The position numbers and the translations under genes are program-made. Below, in pieces: positions 17,110 to 27,213 of a stretch of 64,000 nucleotides of DNA. Positions within the stretch are counted from its first letter, which is position 1. Each line of letters begins with the position of its first letter. The stretch lies in assembly GCF_017068455.1 (NCBI RefSeq), contig NZ_CP070608.1, positions 792,501 to 856,500 on the forward strand, written 5' to 3'. The DNA comes from Fulvivirga lutea. Its GTDB lineage: Bacteria; Bacteroidota; Bacteroidia; Cytophagales; Cyclobacteriaceae. Under the pieces are notes generated by a model, which made no database searches, was not told where the DNA came from, and saw nothing but the letters and a program-made list of their open reading frames with translations.

Positions 17110-18347
17110 AATATTGGTTAGTACTTGTGCTGGCAGGGTTAACCAGCATGACTAGTGCGCAGGAAACGTTTAAAGAACTGGATGAAACGGAAATTAATTT
17201 TCTTTTCAACTACTATGAACAAGATGGTGATAATGGAGCGGTGCAAGGCGGTCGAGGAACAGAAGAATTGTCGAACGTGGCACCCTCATTAATAGTGAAT
17301 ATACCTTTAGATACAGTCAAAAACTTGATTGCCTATATCGGTTTTGATAATTATTCATCAGCCAGCACCGATAGAATCGATGATCCATACTTGGAAAACA
17401 TTAACTTATCAACAGCATCGAGCTCAGACACCAGATTTTATACAAATATCACCTACCAACGAAAGAATAATGCCGCTAAAGTTACCCAGAGCTATAAAGC
17501 TGGGGTTTCTGTGGAGTATGACTATACTTCCATTTCGGCAGGGTATGGTTTTGCAAAGGAATCGAAAGATCAGAACAGGGAATTGAGCCTGAGTGGTATG
17601 GCTTATTTCGATACCTGGCAGTTAATTTTTCCAACTGAATTGAGAGGTACTGATGGCTTGAACAATGAAAAACAACGTCAATCATTTAATTTCACTTCTA
17701 CCCTTTCGCAAGTGATTAATAAAAAGCTCCAGGCTTCTATTTCGGGGGAGCTTGTTTACCAAACGGGTAGACTCTCAACACCATTCCATCGAGTTTTTTT
17801 TAATGATGGTGAATCGAACATTTTCTTAAAGGAAAGAAGAACGGAGAAATTGCCTGACACTCGCTTTAAAATACCATTGGGTCTAAGACTCAATTATTAC
17901 CTAAATGATTATGTAGTACTTAGGGGTTATTACAGGTATTACTACGATGACTTTGGTATTACTGCCAATACCTTTGAAATAGAAACTCCTATTAAAATTC
18001 ACAGCACGCTCACGATCTATCCGTTTTATCGGTACCATATTCAAACAGCAGCTGATTATTTCAAGCCCTTTGGTCAACATGAGCTAACCGATGAATTTTA
18101 CACCTCTGATTATGATTTATCGGAAATAAATACTACCTCTTTAGGTTTTGGATTTAAGTACTCACCAATCTACGGATTAGCAAGGTTTAAGGGGCCTTTT
18201 AGTAAAAAGACGGGCAAAGTAACTAAGTTTAAATCTGTGGAAGTGAGATATGCTGATTATACCCGCGAAGGGAATAATGCCAATGATCCGGGCGGAGGTG
18301 ATTTGGACGCATATTCACTCAGTTTTAATATGACATTTACATTTTAA
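17094..18347 (+). CDS. DUF3570 outer-membrane beta-barrel-like protein
   Basis: A 417-residue exported protein with signal peptide ending MTSAQE, an N-terminal segment (LDETEINFLFNYYEQDGDNGAVQGGRGTEEL) and then many alternating amphipathic beta strands ending with an aromatic C-terminus (SLSFNMTFTF), as expected for an outer-membrane barrel. The opening and the full-length partnership with DUF4266 identify it as DUF3570. Role unknown; it presumably forms a channel or surface platform for the redox proteins encoded with it (inference). Start at 17094 overlaps the DUF4266 gene; an ATG two codons later (17100) is also possible. Confidence 0.85.
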   Translation: MRMQLKYWLVLVLAGLTSMTSAQETFKELDETEINFLFNYYEQDGDNGAVQGGRGTEELSNVAPSLIVNIPLDTVKNLIAYIGFDNYSSASTDRIDDPYLENINLSTASSSDTRFYTNITYQRKNNAAKVTQSYKAGVSVEYDYTSISAGYGFAKESKDQNRELSLSGMAYFDTWQLIFPTELRGTDGLNNEKQRQSFNFTSTLSQVINKKLQASISGELVYQTGRLSTPFHRVFFNDGESNIFLKERRTEKLPDTRFKIPLGLRLNYYLNDYVVLRGYYRYYYDDFGITANTFEIETPIKIHSTLTIYPFYRYHIQTAADYFKPFGQHELTDEFYTSDYDLSEINTTSLGFGFKYSPIYGLARFKGPFSKKTGKVTKFKSVEVRYADYTREGNNANDPGGGDLDAYSLSFNMTFTF

Positions 18348-18350
18348 GAA

Positions 18351-20456
18351 ATGAATTTTTTAATAAGACTATCCGTAACAAGCTCAATTTTATTAGTGGC
18401 TGGTTTGGCAAATGCACAGGTACTGCAACCAGCTACTTGGTCTACTTCCACTTCGAAGCAAGAAGTTAAAGTAGGTGAAGAAGTAGAATTAATTTTTCAA
18501 GCTACTATTGATAAAGACTGGTATTTATACTCTTCGGATTTTGATCCCGATTGTGGCCCTACAGTTACAACCTTCGATTTTGTGCCAGACCCTAGCTATG
18601 AACTTGTTGGAGGTCTTCGTGCTATTAACCCTATCGACAAATACGATGATGTTTTTGAATGTGATGTACGAATATTTAAAAAGCACGGTGAGTTTAGGCA
18701 GGCGGTTAAAGTTTTAAGTAATAATTTAAAACTAATAGGTGAATACAATTATCAGGTATGCTCAGATGTAGATGGCAAATGCATACCGTTTGATGATGAG
18801 TTTGATTTTAGTTCTTTGAAAATAATTGCATCTGCAAATGCTAAATCAGAAGCTAAACCAATAGTAAAGGAAGAAATCAACGATCCAGTAAAGGAGGAAA
18901 AACAGGAAGAGCAGGTTGAAAAAGTAGAAACTACCCTTGATTCAACTGATCAGGCTAAGTCATCAAAAATTGAAAAATACACTTCCAACGAAGGCCCAAT
19001 TCTCGATCCAAATCTTATTGTAGAAACAGAAAGGGATAAGTCGATTATTTGGTTTATGATATTTGCTTTTGTAGCAGGTCTTGCGGCTTTATTAACGCCA
19101 TGTGTGTTTCCTCTCATTCCAATGACGGTAAGCTTTTTTACAGGTCAGGGTAAAGGGAAGTTTCAGGCACTGCTTTATGGGCTGTCAATTATCCTGATCT
19201 ATACCATCATAGGCTCCGCCATTGCGCCACTTATGGGGCCGGAAACGGCCAATCACTTATCTACTGAATGGATTCCAAACTTAATATTCTTCCTTGTTTT
19301 TGTGGTTTTTGCACTCTCGTTCTTCGGTTTATTTGACATCACCTTGCCGAGTTCATTGGTAAACACCATGGATAAAAAGGCAGATAGAGGTGGAATGATT
19401 GGTGTATTTTTCATGGCCTTTACACTTGTTTTGGTTTCATTTTCATGCACGGGTCCAATTGTAGGAAGCATTTTAGTGAGCTCTGCTGGCGGTGAATTTG
19501 TGAAGCCTATTGCTGGTATGTTCGCATTTTCATTAGCCTTTGCTATACCGTTTACACTTTTTGCGTTCTTCCCTGGCTGGTTAAGCACGTTGCCAAAGTC
19601 AGGCGGTTGGTTGAATACGGTAAAGGTTGTTCTTGGCTTTATCGAATTAGCCTTGGCATTCAAATTCTTAAGTATTGCCGATCAGGCGTTTCACTGGGGA
19701 ATTTTAGATAGAGACATTAACATTGCCATTTGGGTGGTTATTTTTGGTTTGATGGGCTTCTATCTCCTAGGTAAAATTAGGCTACCTCACGACAGCCCAA
19801 TGGAGGTAATTAGTGTGCCGCGCTTAATCATGGCTATTGGAACATTTACCTTTGTAATCTATTTGATTCCAGGATTGTGGGGCGCTCCATTGAAAGCTTT
19901 GGCGGGGTATCTACCACCAATGTATACCCATGATTTCGATATCGTTTCTGAGAAAATTGATGATGATAATTACGAAACTTGTGATGAGCCTATGTATGCC
20001 GATTTTCTGCATTTACCTCATGGGCTCAAAGGTTATTTTGATTATGATCAGGCATTAGCTTGCGCCAGAGCTCAGAACAAGCCGTTGTTTATTGATTTTA
20101 CTGGCCACGGTTGTACTAATTGCCGTGAGATGGAAGCAGTTGTTTGGTCGCATCCTGAAGTGCTTCAAATACTTAAAGAAGAATATGTGATTGTGGCTTT
20201 GTATGTGGATGATAAAACGGTTCTACCTGAAGAACAATGGTATACTTCTGAGTACGATAACAAGGTAAAAAAGACCATCGGTAAACAAAATGCCGATCTG
20301 CAAATACGCAGGCTCAATAATAATGCACAGCCATTTTATATTTTGCTAGGAGCAGATGAGCAGGTAATGGTATCGCCTGTTGCCTATGATAAAGACCCAC
20401 AAAAATTTATTGAGTTCTTAAATACAGGTATAGAGCGGTATAAAGAATTATATTGA
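18351..20456 (+). CDS. dsbD: DsbD-type protein-disulfide reductase (three-domain)
   Basis: Moves electrons from cytoplasmic thioredoxin across the inner membrane to periplasmic thiol proteins. The 701-residue protein contains all three parts: an N-terminal periplasmic alpha domain with its Cys pair (QVCSDVDGKCIPF), a linker rich in Lys/Glu (about 165-215), an eight-helix membrane domain with the catalytic Cys in LLTPCVFPLIPMTVSFFTG and VSFSCTGPIVG, and a C-terminal thioredoxin domain with GHGCTNCREME. It is the last gene of the redox operon, 3 bp after the DUF3570 gene. Natural clients are the thioredoxin at 15405 and possibly the DUF4266 Cys residues. Its 3' end overlaps the convergent gene by 9 bp. 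Confidence 0.95.
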   Translation: MNFLIRLSVTSSILLVAGLANAQVLQPATWSTSTSKQEVKVGEEVELIFQATIDKDWYLYSSDFDPDCGPTVTTFDFVPDPSYELVGGLRAINPIDKYDDVFECDVRIFKKHGEFRQAVKVLSNNLKLIGEYNYQVCSDVDGKCIPFDDEFDFSSLKIIASANAKSEAKPIVKEEINDPVKEEKQEEQVEKVETTLDSTDQAKSSKIEKYTSNEGPILDPNLIVETERDKSIIWFMIFAFVAGLAALLTPCVFPLIPMTVSFFTGQGKGKFQALLYGLSIILIYTIIGSAIAPLMGPETANHLSTEWIPNLIFFLVFVVFALSFFGLFDITLPSSLVNTMDKKADRGGMIGVFFMAFTLVLVSFSCTGPIVGSILVSSAGGEFVKPIAGMFAFSLAFAIPFTLFAFFPGWLSTLPKSGGWLNTVKVVLGFIELALAFKFLSIADQAFHWGILDRDINIAIWVVIFGLMGFYLLGKIRLPHDSPMEVISVPRLIMAIGTFTFVIYLIPGLWGAPLKALAGYLPPMYTHDFDIVSEKIDDDNYETCDEPMYADFLHLPHGLKGYFDYDQALACARAQNKPLFIDFTGHGCTNCREMEAVVWSHPEVLQILKEEYVIVALYVDDKTVLPEEQWYTSEYDNKVKKTIGKQNADLQIRRLNNNAQPFYILLGADEQVMVSPVAYDKDPQKFIEFLNTGIERYKELY

Positions 20457-21245
20457 GTCCAAAGCTAAGAGCACATCAGAATGTTTATAGCGATAATTCA
20501 ATAGTTCTTTAGACTTTGTATTATCAACAATCTTATAATCAGATTCTTCATCTGAAAACTGAGGAGGCTTAAGACCAGCCTTTTTTGCTGCCAAAGTGTA
20601 GAACTCCTTTTTTGTTGGATGATTATCTGCACAACCGTTAATGGCTGCGCCTACTATCTCATTTTTGACTATTGCCTTAATTAGCCCGATGCAATCATCT
20701 AAATGAATTAAGTTAACAGGCGTATTAGCTCCTTTAATATTCTCCTTGCCTGCAAGAAATTTTCCGGGATTTCTCCCTGGCCCAAATAAACCTGAAAATC
20801 GTAAGATAGTAGCTGAAATACCTTGTTTCGGAAAGATTTCTTCAGCTTTCAAAATGGAAATACCGGTATGCGGAGAAGGCTGATCAACAGCATCATCTTC
20901 GTTCACAACTCTATTTAAATCAGGATAAACAGATGTAGAGCTTACAAATATAACCTGTTGTTTATCTGATAGTTGCCTAACAAAATTTTCAAGAAGTTGG
21001 AGGTAATCCTCACCTCTTGGTGGTATTGTATAAATCAAAACATCGCAATCAACTAGGTTTTGGTTTAGTGTTTCTCCCAGCTGATAAACAAAGCAATTCA
21101 GCCCTTCATCGATCATTTTGTCGCACTTTTCTTGAGAGGAAACAGTACCACTCACAGTATCGCCATCGATTATAAATTGCTTTGCCAATGCTTTTCCCAG
21201 CCATCCGAGTCCAATAACAGATATTTTCTTTCTTTGGTAAGTCAT
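20448..21245 (-). CDS. NAD(P)-binding SDR/epimerase-like protein (YeeZ type)
   Basis: Cytoplasmic Rossmann-fold protein of 265 residues. The N-terminal nucleotide-binding motif GLGWLGKALA (residues 12-21) is followed by strand-helix repeats, STSVYPD (about 104-110) and LRFSGLFGPGRNPGKFLAG, typical of extended SDR/NAD-dependent epimerase relatives. The classical YxxxK pair is not clearly present, so the catalytic activity cannot be assigned. It is transcribed toward dsbD, with ends overlapping by 9 bp, and is probably monocistronic. Confidence 0.8.
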   Translation of the reverse strand: MTYQRKKISVIGLGWLGKALAKQFIIDGDTVSGTVSSQEKCDKMIDEGLNCFVYQLGETLNQNLVDCDVLIYTIPPRGEDYLQLLENFVRQLSDKQQVIFVSSTSVYPDLNRVVNEDDAVDQPSPHTGISILKAEEIFPKQGISATILRFSGLFGPGRNPGKFLAGKENIKGANTPVNLIHLDDCIGLIKAIVKNEIVGAAINGCADNHPTKKEFYTLAAKKAGLKPPQFSDEESDYKIVDNTKSKELLNYRYKHSDVLLALDSI

Positions 21246-21398
21246 ATATAATCAGCGGGTTACCTTCTTAAACTTAGAGTTATTGATGAAATACTCTTTA
21301 ATTTTAGCTTTTTTCTTACGTAATGACTATAATTAGCCTTTGTTTGTTCTACTTTGCATCAAATTTTGATCAAAGCTATTTTTTAAACTACAAAAATC

Positions 21399-22688
21399 AT
21401 GTCTAAAAGAAATCTGAGCATTCTCTTATTGCTATTGATTACTGCGGCTTTATATTTCATTTTGCCGAGGTTTGATCATTCCGTTCCAGAACCACCAATC
21501 GTTGAAAAAATTGATTCAGTAGAAGTGGCACCTAAATACGAGCCAAAAATTCTTTATGGCATGGTGGTAGATTCGCTTGTAATCATTGAAGATAAAATCA
21601 AGCGAAATCAAAACATTGCCGAAATACTAACAGCTCATAATGTAACTAACGAAGCAATTTTTAAATTGGCCAAGGCATCAAAATCAGTATTTGATGTGCG
21701 CAAGTTGGTAGCTAACAAAAAATATACTCTCATCTGTGAGAGAGATTCCTTAAAAACAGCCAAGGCATTTGTTTACGAACATAACCCTGTTGAATATGTA
21801 GTCTTTAATTTGAAAGACACAATTAGTGTAGAGAAAAAGCAAAAAGAGATTGAAATAGTTGAAAAAGGTATCTCAGGTATCATTGAATACAATTTAGCAA
21901 CAACCATGAGTGAACTTGGTCTTTCTGCCCAATTAACGGATGCTTTTGTAGATGTGTTTGCCTGGCAAATCGATTTCTTCAGACTTCAAAAAGGCGACAA
22001 GTTCAAACTGATCTATGAAGATCATTTAGTAGAAGGCCAGCCAATTGGTACAGGAAAAATTAAATCCATTTATTTCGAGCATTTTGGCAATGACTTTTAT
22101 GCGTTCCACTATGATCAGGGAGATGGCATCGACTACTTCGATGAGAATGGTAACAGCTTAAGAAAGGCTTTATTAAAATACCCGTTAGATTTTACGAGAA
22201 TTAGTTCTCGTTATTCTGGAAACAGATACCATCCAGTACAAAAGAGGTGGAAAGCACACAGAGGCACTGATTTTGCAGCACCAAGAGGAACTCCTATTAG
22301 AGCTGTTGGCGATGGAATTATATTGGAGGCTCGATATCAAAAATACAATGGCAATTATGTGAAGTTGAAGCATAACGCTACTTACACCACCCAGTATTTA
22401 CACATGTCAGCGATAAAATCTGGAGTTAAACCCGGAAAGAAAGTAAGACAGGGTGAAATTATTGGTTATGTAGGAAGCACTGGTCTAGCTACTGGAAATC
22501 ACTTATGCTACAGATTCTGGAAAAATGGAGTGCAAATAGATGCACTTAAGGTGGACCTTCCTCCTTCGGCTCCAATTAAAGAAGAAAATAAGGTAGATTT
22601 TAATGCTAGCATACAGTCTATGATGGCGCAACTAGCTTCTATCGAATTTAAAGAGGAAACAGAACCTCTTTATGCAAGTGCAAAATGA
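21399..22688 (+). CDS. M23 family metallopeptidase (LytM-type), inner-membrane anchored
   Basis: Cell-wall endopeptidase of 429 residues. An N-terminal membrane anchor (ILLLLLITAALYFIL, residues 7-21) is followed by an OapA/LysM-like region (QNIAEILTAHNVT), then the M23 domain at about 270-400. Zinc ligands visible are His287 and Asp291 in HRGTD; His335 in LHMS and His368 in NHLCY are the catalytic pair. The usual second zinc His of HxH is Cys370 here (HLC). I recall the same substitution in other Bacteroidota M23 proteins, so it is probably functional. An intrinsic terminator follows at 22708-22740. A TTTGATCAAA palindrome sits at 21365-21374 upstream. Confidence 0.9.
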   Translation: MSKRNLSILLLLLITAALYFILPRFDHSVPEPPIVEKIDSVEVAPKYEPKILYGMVVDSLVIIEDKIKRNQNIAEILTAHNVTNEAIFKLAKASKSVFDVRKLVANKKYTLICERDSLKTAKAFVYEHNPVEYVVFNLKDTISVEKKQKEIEIVEKGISGIIEYNLATTMSELGLSAQLTDAFVDVFAWQIDFFRLQKGDKFKLIYEDHLVEGQPIGTGKIKSIYFEHFGNDFYAFHYDQGDGIDYFDENGNSLRKALLKYPLDFTRISSRYSGNRYHPVQKRWKAHRGTDFAAPRGTPIRAVGDGIILEARYQKYNGNYVKLKHNATYTTQYLHMSAIKSGVKPGKKVRQGEIIGYVGSTGLATGNHLCYRFWKNGVQIDALKVDLPPSAPIKEENKVDFNASIQSMMAQLASIEFKEETEPLYASAK

Positions 22689-22707
22689 TCAGAACTTAAT
22701 AAAAATG

Positions 22708-22740
22708 AAATGGCAGGGCAATTTTGTCCTGCCATTTTTT
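22708..22740 (+). terminator. Rho-independent terminator after the M23 peptidase gene
   Basis: AAATGGCAGG (22708-22717) pairs perfectly with CCTGCCATTT (22728-22737) over a 10-nt loop and runs into a T tract. It cleanly separates the peptidase gene from the patatin gene starting at 22774. Confidence 0.9.
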
Positions 22741-22773
22741 GTTTAGTTTTAGCCGTCAAAGAAAAGCAGCTCA

Positions 22774-25077
22774 ATGAGATTCATTTGCACTTTTATTTAT
22801 ACACTACTTATGCTAATGGCAACTGTTGCGCAGTCGCAAAAAGTAGCGTTGGTAATGAGTGGCGGTGGAGCGAAGGGAATTGCTCATGTAGGGGTCATAA
22901 AAGCACTGGAAGAGCATAATATACCTATCGATTATGTTGTTGGCACCTCGATGGGAGGCGTTGTGGCTGGTATTTATGCTGCCGGGTATTCAGCAGCTCA
23001 GGTGGAGAATATCATGCTTTCACCTTCATTTCTAAAATGGGTAAATGGTGAGTTCGAACCTGGCTATAAATATTACCTTTATCAGGACAAGCCAAATTCT
23101 TCATTTGTTTCTTTAAAGCTTTCGTTAGACTCCACATTTAACGCAACAGTTAACTCTAGCCTGGCAAGTGACATTACTTTAAACTTTGCACTCCCGGAGT
23201 ACTTATCACGGGCCTCAGCTGTAGCGGGCAATAATTTCGATAGTCTTTTTGTACCGGCCAGAATAATTGCCGCTGATGTATTCACCCAAACAGAGATGGC
23301 TCTAAAGAATGCCAGTTTGCCACTTGCGCTCCGTACTACCCTCTCAGTTCCATTTTTCTATAAGCCAATTAAAATTGATGATAAATATCTATTCGATGGA
23401 GGGATTTACAACAACTTCCCGGTAGATGTAGCCCAAAGAGAGTTTCACCCCGATGTTATTATTGGAAGCAATGTAGCATCAAAAATATTTAACAAATACC
23501 CGTATGAAGATGACGATAAGCTAATAAACAACTCCTTGCTTTTTATGCTGTTGGATAAGTCGGATCCTACACGCATTCCGGAAGATGGGGTTTATATAGA
23601 ACCAGACCTTACAGATTATACCGCATTTGATTTTTCTAAAGCCAAAGCCCTAATAGATAGTGGCTATAATGCTACAATCAACCAAATGGATTCCATTAAA
23701 AAAAGGATAGAAAAGCGAGTTTATAAAGAAGCAAGAAAGAAAGAGCGTGAACAATTTCACGAAAGGGAAACCCCTTTCTCATTCAATCAGATAAACTTTC
23801 ATGGCTATAATTCAAAACAAAGAAAGTATATAAGGAAATTATTTAGGTTTGAAGAAGGGCAGGAACTAACGTTAGAAGATATTAAACGTGGTTATTTCAA
23901 GATGGTGTCAGAAGACTACTTCAGTTCTGTTTTCCCGGATGTTAAATTTGATAAAACAACAAAGAATTACTCACTCGAACTTTATGGACGACCCAAAAAT
24001 AATTTAAATGTCCAGATTGGAGGAGCTATTGCTACCCGTAATATCAGCCAAATTTACTTTGGTTCAGAATTCTATTATTTTGACAATTATCTACTTAAAA
24101 ACAGTGTTAGTTTTTATGCTGGAGGCTTCTACAAATCTGCACAATTAAGGAGTAGACTCTATTTAACCACAAAAGCATTTCCATTTTATTTGGAACCGGA
24201 GTTTGTATATAACAGTTGGGACTACTTAAACTCAGATGATATATTTATTGACGATGACGCTCCTACAATTTTGGACAGAGCCGATCGAAGGTATGCCCTT
24301 AATTTAGGCATACCTGTCGGAAATAGGTTTAAAGCTGTGTTCAGTGGAGCATTCATAAACAATGATGATGAATATGGCAATAACCTTGGTATTACTTCAA
24401 CAGATACACTAGATGTTTTGGGTCTTACCGGCTTTAGAGGAGGCGTTAGTTTTGGAAGGGACAACTTCGATGAAAAGCAATATCCAAAACAAGGGAAATC
24501 ATTGAAGATCTCAGCAGACTTTTTTGCATTGGATGAGGAATACATCCCTGGAACAACAAGTGTAAATGGCTTTGTAAAGGATTATCATGAGTGGTTTAGA
24601 GTATCGGGTAGATGGGAACAATATTTTAAAGCAGGAAAATTCAGTACCGGATATATAGTTGAAGGGGCTTACTCTAGTCAGAAGTATTTATCCAACTATC
24701 TTGGAACACTCATCAACTTGCCATCATTTAATCCATTGCAAGATAGCCGAACGCTCCTTTTACAAAATTTTAGAGCCTACAGCTATGGAGCTTTAGGAAT
24801 TAGAAATGTGTTAGCCATCACATCCAACTTAGATTTCAGACTGGAAGGATATGTTTTCAAACCATTTGAACGACTAAACATCGAAAGTGGTCGATTAGGG
24901 AGAAGTACAGAAGATTTGGAGCAAATTTATTTAGCAGGCACATCAGGCTTGGTTTTAAAAAGCCCAATTGGGCCAATTAGCGTTAGCGTGAACTACTATG
25001 ATGATGCTGAAAATCAGTGGGGAGCACTACTTCATGTAGGCTTTCTGCTTTATAATAACAATTCATTAGGTAACTAA
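22774..25077 (+). CDS. Patatin-like phospholipase with C-terminal POTRA and outer-membrane barrel
   Basis: A 767-residue exported protein resembling PlpD-type autotransporters. A signal peptide (residues 1-20) precedes a patatin domain with oxyanion motif SGGGAKG (29-35), nucleophile Ser59 in GTSMG and catalytic Asp208 in FDGG. After a Lys/Arg/Glu-rich helix (about 305-325) comes a POTRA-like segment ([18 protein letters not shown]) and a 16-strand BamA-type barrel to the C-terminus ([16 protein letters not shown]). Probably displays a lipolytic domain at the outer membrane; the substrate is unknown. It stands alone between a terminator and a 109-bp spacer. Confidence 0.9.
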   Translation: MRFICTFIYTLLMLMATVAQSQKVALVMSGGGAKGIAHVGVIKALEEHNIPIDYVVGTSMGGVVAGIYAAGYSAAQVENIMLSPSFLKWVNGEFEPGYKYYLYQDKPNSSFVSLKLSLDSTFNATVNSSLASDITLNFALPEYLSRASAVAGNNFDSLFVPARIIAADVFTQTEMALKNASLPLALRTTLSVPFFYKPIKIDDKYLFDGGIYNNFPVDVAQREFHPDVIIGSNVASKIFNKYPYEDDDKLINNSLLFMLLDKSDPTRIPEDGVYIEPDLTDYTAFDFSKAKALIDSGYNATINQMDSIKKRIEKRVYKEARKKEREQFHERETPFSFNQINFHGYNSKQRKYIRKLFRFEEGQELTLEDIKRGYFKMVSEDYFSSVFPDVKFDKTTKNYSLELYGRPKNNLNVQIGGAIATRNISQIYFGSEFYYFDNYLLKNSVSFYAGGFYKSAQLRSRLYLTTKAFPFYLEPEFVYNSWDYLNSDDIFIDDDAPTILDRADRRYALNLGIPVGNRFKAVFSGAFINNDDEYGNNLGITSTDTLDVLGLTGFRGGVSFGRDNFDEKQYPKQGKSLKISADFFALDEEYIPGTTSVNGFVKDYHEWFRVSGRWEQYFKAGKFSTGYIVEGAYSSQKYLSNYLGTLINLPSFNPLQDSRTLLLQNFRAYSYGALGIRNVLAITSNLDFRLEGYVFKPFERLNIESGRLGRSTEDLEQIYLAGTSGLVLKSPIGPISVSVNYYDDAENQWGALLHVGFLLYNNNSLGN

Positions 25078-25186
25078 CTGACCAACAGAGCATCAATTAC
25101 TGTTTATATTAACGCAATTCGTTGGATTGAATGTGTTTTTTTTTCTATGTTTACCTTGATTACGTCTAACCAAATCTCACTTATTA

Positions 25187-27202
25187 ATGAAAAAAGCTGT
25201 ACTCGCGTTTTTGGCAGTATTTCTTATTGGATATTCAAACGCACAGGTTGTTCAGTGGGCCTCTGAAGTTATTGAGTATTCTTCTGAATTAACACCAATT
25301 CAATATTCTGCAAGACAAATATTGGGCAAGCCCAATGTTCTTCCTGCTGGTGGTGAGAACCCTAGTGCCTGGACTCCAGAAAGACCTAACAGAAAAGAAT
25401 TCATTAAAATTGGTTATGCCAATCCAATTAAGATAAGGCAAATAGCCATTGCAGAATCGTACAACCCAAGCGCCTTGTTTAAGGTGTTTGCTTATGATGA
25501 AGCAGGTAATGAGTATTTGGTTACGACCTTTAGTCCTAGAACTATTCCTTTGAAAGGAAGAATGATTAACGTATTTATGGAAGAAACTGCCTACAAAGTT
25601 GCAGCAGTGAAGTTGGAGTTTGATGGCGCGGCTCTTCCAGAATATTTTAGTATTGACGCGGTTGCCATTTCAGATTCTGATATACCAATTGTGGCAAGCA
25701 TAGACATCCCTGAATTTATCAATCCGGATATAGATAAAGAACGATTAAGTGAAAACGTAAATAGTAAATACAAAGAATATAAGCCTTTATTGAGCCCTGA
25801 TGGTAAGACATTATATTTCTCAAGGAAGAATCACCCAGGCAATGTTGGTGGGGAGAAAGACAGTGAAGATATATGGTATTCTGAATTGGATTCAGCAGGT
25901 AATTGGCAACTGGCTAAAAATATGGGTGAAGGCTTAAATAATGCTGGCCCCAACTTCGTGAGCTCAGTTACTCCTGATGGAAAATCAGTATTGCTTGTTT
26001 TAGGCAATCAGTATCTAGAAAATGGTAGAATGGCTGCCGGTGTGAGTATAAGTAGCAATTCAAGTGGAAGCTGGTCGAAACCCGCTCCTATTCAAATTAA
26101 AAACGATTACAACTATTCAGAAAAAGCTAATTTCTTCTTATCACAATCAAGAAAAGCATTGGTTCTCTCGGTGATGCGAGAAGATACAGAAGGGGGTCGA
26201 GATTTATACGTAAGCTTTTTGGATTCAGACAGCACATGGTCTGAGCCATTAAATCTGTCTAATAAAGTAAATACGGCAGGAGAAGAATCATCTCCATTCT
26301 TGGCCTCTGATGATAAGACTCTTTACTTCTCATCAGATGGCTACAGTGGCTTCGGCTCCAGCGATATCTATATGACAAAGAGATTGGATGATACCTGGAC
26401 TAACTGGTCAGAGCCGGAAAATTTAGGACCAACCATCAATTCACAATATGAAGATTTGTTTTTTAACATTCCGGGAAACAGTGAATACGCCTATTATTCA
26501 CAAGGTGTGAGTGAAGATGACTTGGATATTTTCAGAGTTGCACTTCCCGTGCTTAAGAGGCCGGAGCCAGTTATTCTTGTGAAGGGTAAACTGACAGATG
26601 CAAAAACAGGTGAACCTATTTATGCCAAAATTATATACGAGAGATTATCTGACGGTAAAGAAATGGGAATCACCACTTCAAATGCTGAAACCGGTGAGTA
26701 TGAATTATTGCTGCCGGCAGGTGAAGTTTATGGTATTAGGGCTGAGGCTGAAGGCTTCGTGGCTGAAAGCGCCAACATTGATTTGAGAAATTATGATCCG
26801 GATGATGTGCATGAAGTAGACCATAAAGATTTGAAACTTGTTCCTATTGAAGAAGAGGCAGTTGTTGTGCTTAACAATGTGTTCTTTGATTTTGACAAAG
26901 CAGAACTTAAATCTGAGTCATACCCTGAGCTAGACAGAGTGGTTGAATTATTAAATACGAAGTCTGGTATAAAAATTGAAGTAGCAGGTCATACAGACGC
27001 GACTGGACCGGAGTCATACAATTTAGGGCTGTCTGAGCGAAGGGCTAATGCTGTTGCTTCTTACATCACTAAAAAAGGTATTGCTAAGGAAAGAATTTCA
27101 GTTAAATTCTTTGGCGAAACTCAACCGGCAGCAGACAATGGTTCCAGAGAAGGTCGTGAGAAAAATAGAAGGGTTGAGTTTAAGATTTTGAAGAATGAAT
27201 AA
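25187..27202 (+). CDS. PD40-repeat/OmpA-domain outer-membrane protein
   Basis: A 671-residue envelope protein. Order: signal peptide (ends SNAQV), an N-terminal discoidin-like region (about 25-160), PD40/TolB-type beta-propeller repeats (LLSPDGKTLYFSR, VTPDGKSVLLV, LASDDKTLYFSSDGYSGFGSSDIY; about 190-430), a carboxypeptidase-regulatory-like fold (VKGKLTDAKTGEPIYAKI; about 455-545) and an OmpA peptidoglycan-binding domain (FFDFDKAELKSES, VAGHTDATGPESYNLGLSERRA; about 560-671) with conserved Asp and Arg. Relatives are common in Bacteroidota and in T9SS-associated envelope complexes (PorE has a similar build). An OmpA gene follows 11 bp downstream. Confidence 0.9.
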   Translation: MKKAVLAFLAVFLIGYSNAQVVQWASEVIEYSSELTPIQYSARQILGKPNVLPAGGENPSAWTPERPNRKEFIKIGYANPIKIRQIAIAESYNPSALFKVFAYDEAGNEYLVTTFSPRTIPLKGRMINVFMEETAYKVAAVKLEFDGAALPEYFSIDAVAISDSDIPIVASIDIPEFINPDIDKERLSENVNSKYKEYKPLLSPDGKTLYFSRKNHPGNVGGEKDSEDIWYSELDSAGNWQLAKNMGEGLNNAGPNFVSSVTPDGKSVLLVLGNQYLENGRMAAGVSISSNSSGSWSKPAPIQIKNDYNYSEKANFFLSQSRKALVLSVMREDTEGGRDLYVSFLDSDSTWSEPLNLSNKVNTAGEESSPFLASDDKTLYFSSDGYSGFGSSDIYMTKRLDDTWTNWSEPENLGPTINSQYEDLFFNIPGNSEYAYYSQGVSEDDLDIFRVALPVLKRPEPVILVKGKLTDAKTGEPIYAKIIYERLSDGKEMGITTSNAETGEYELLLPAGEVYGIRAEAEGFVAESANIDLRNYDPDDVHEVDHKDLKLVPIEEEAVVVLNNVFFDFDKAELKSESYPELDRVVELLNTKSGIKIEVAGHTDATGPESYNLGLSERRANAVASYITKKGIAKERISVKFFGETQPAADNGSREGREKNRRVEFKILKNE

Positions 27203-27213
27203 ACGATAAAAAC

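Noticed and set aside
22710-22919. Plus-strand 69-residue frame starting in the terminator
   Set aside because: It begins inside an intrinsic terminator and overlaps the patatin gene in another frame.
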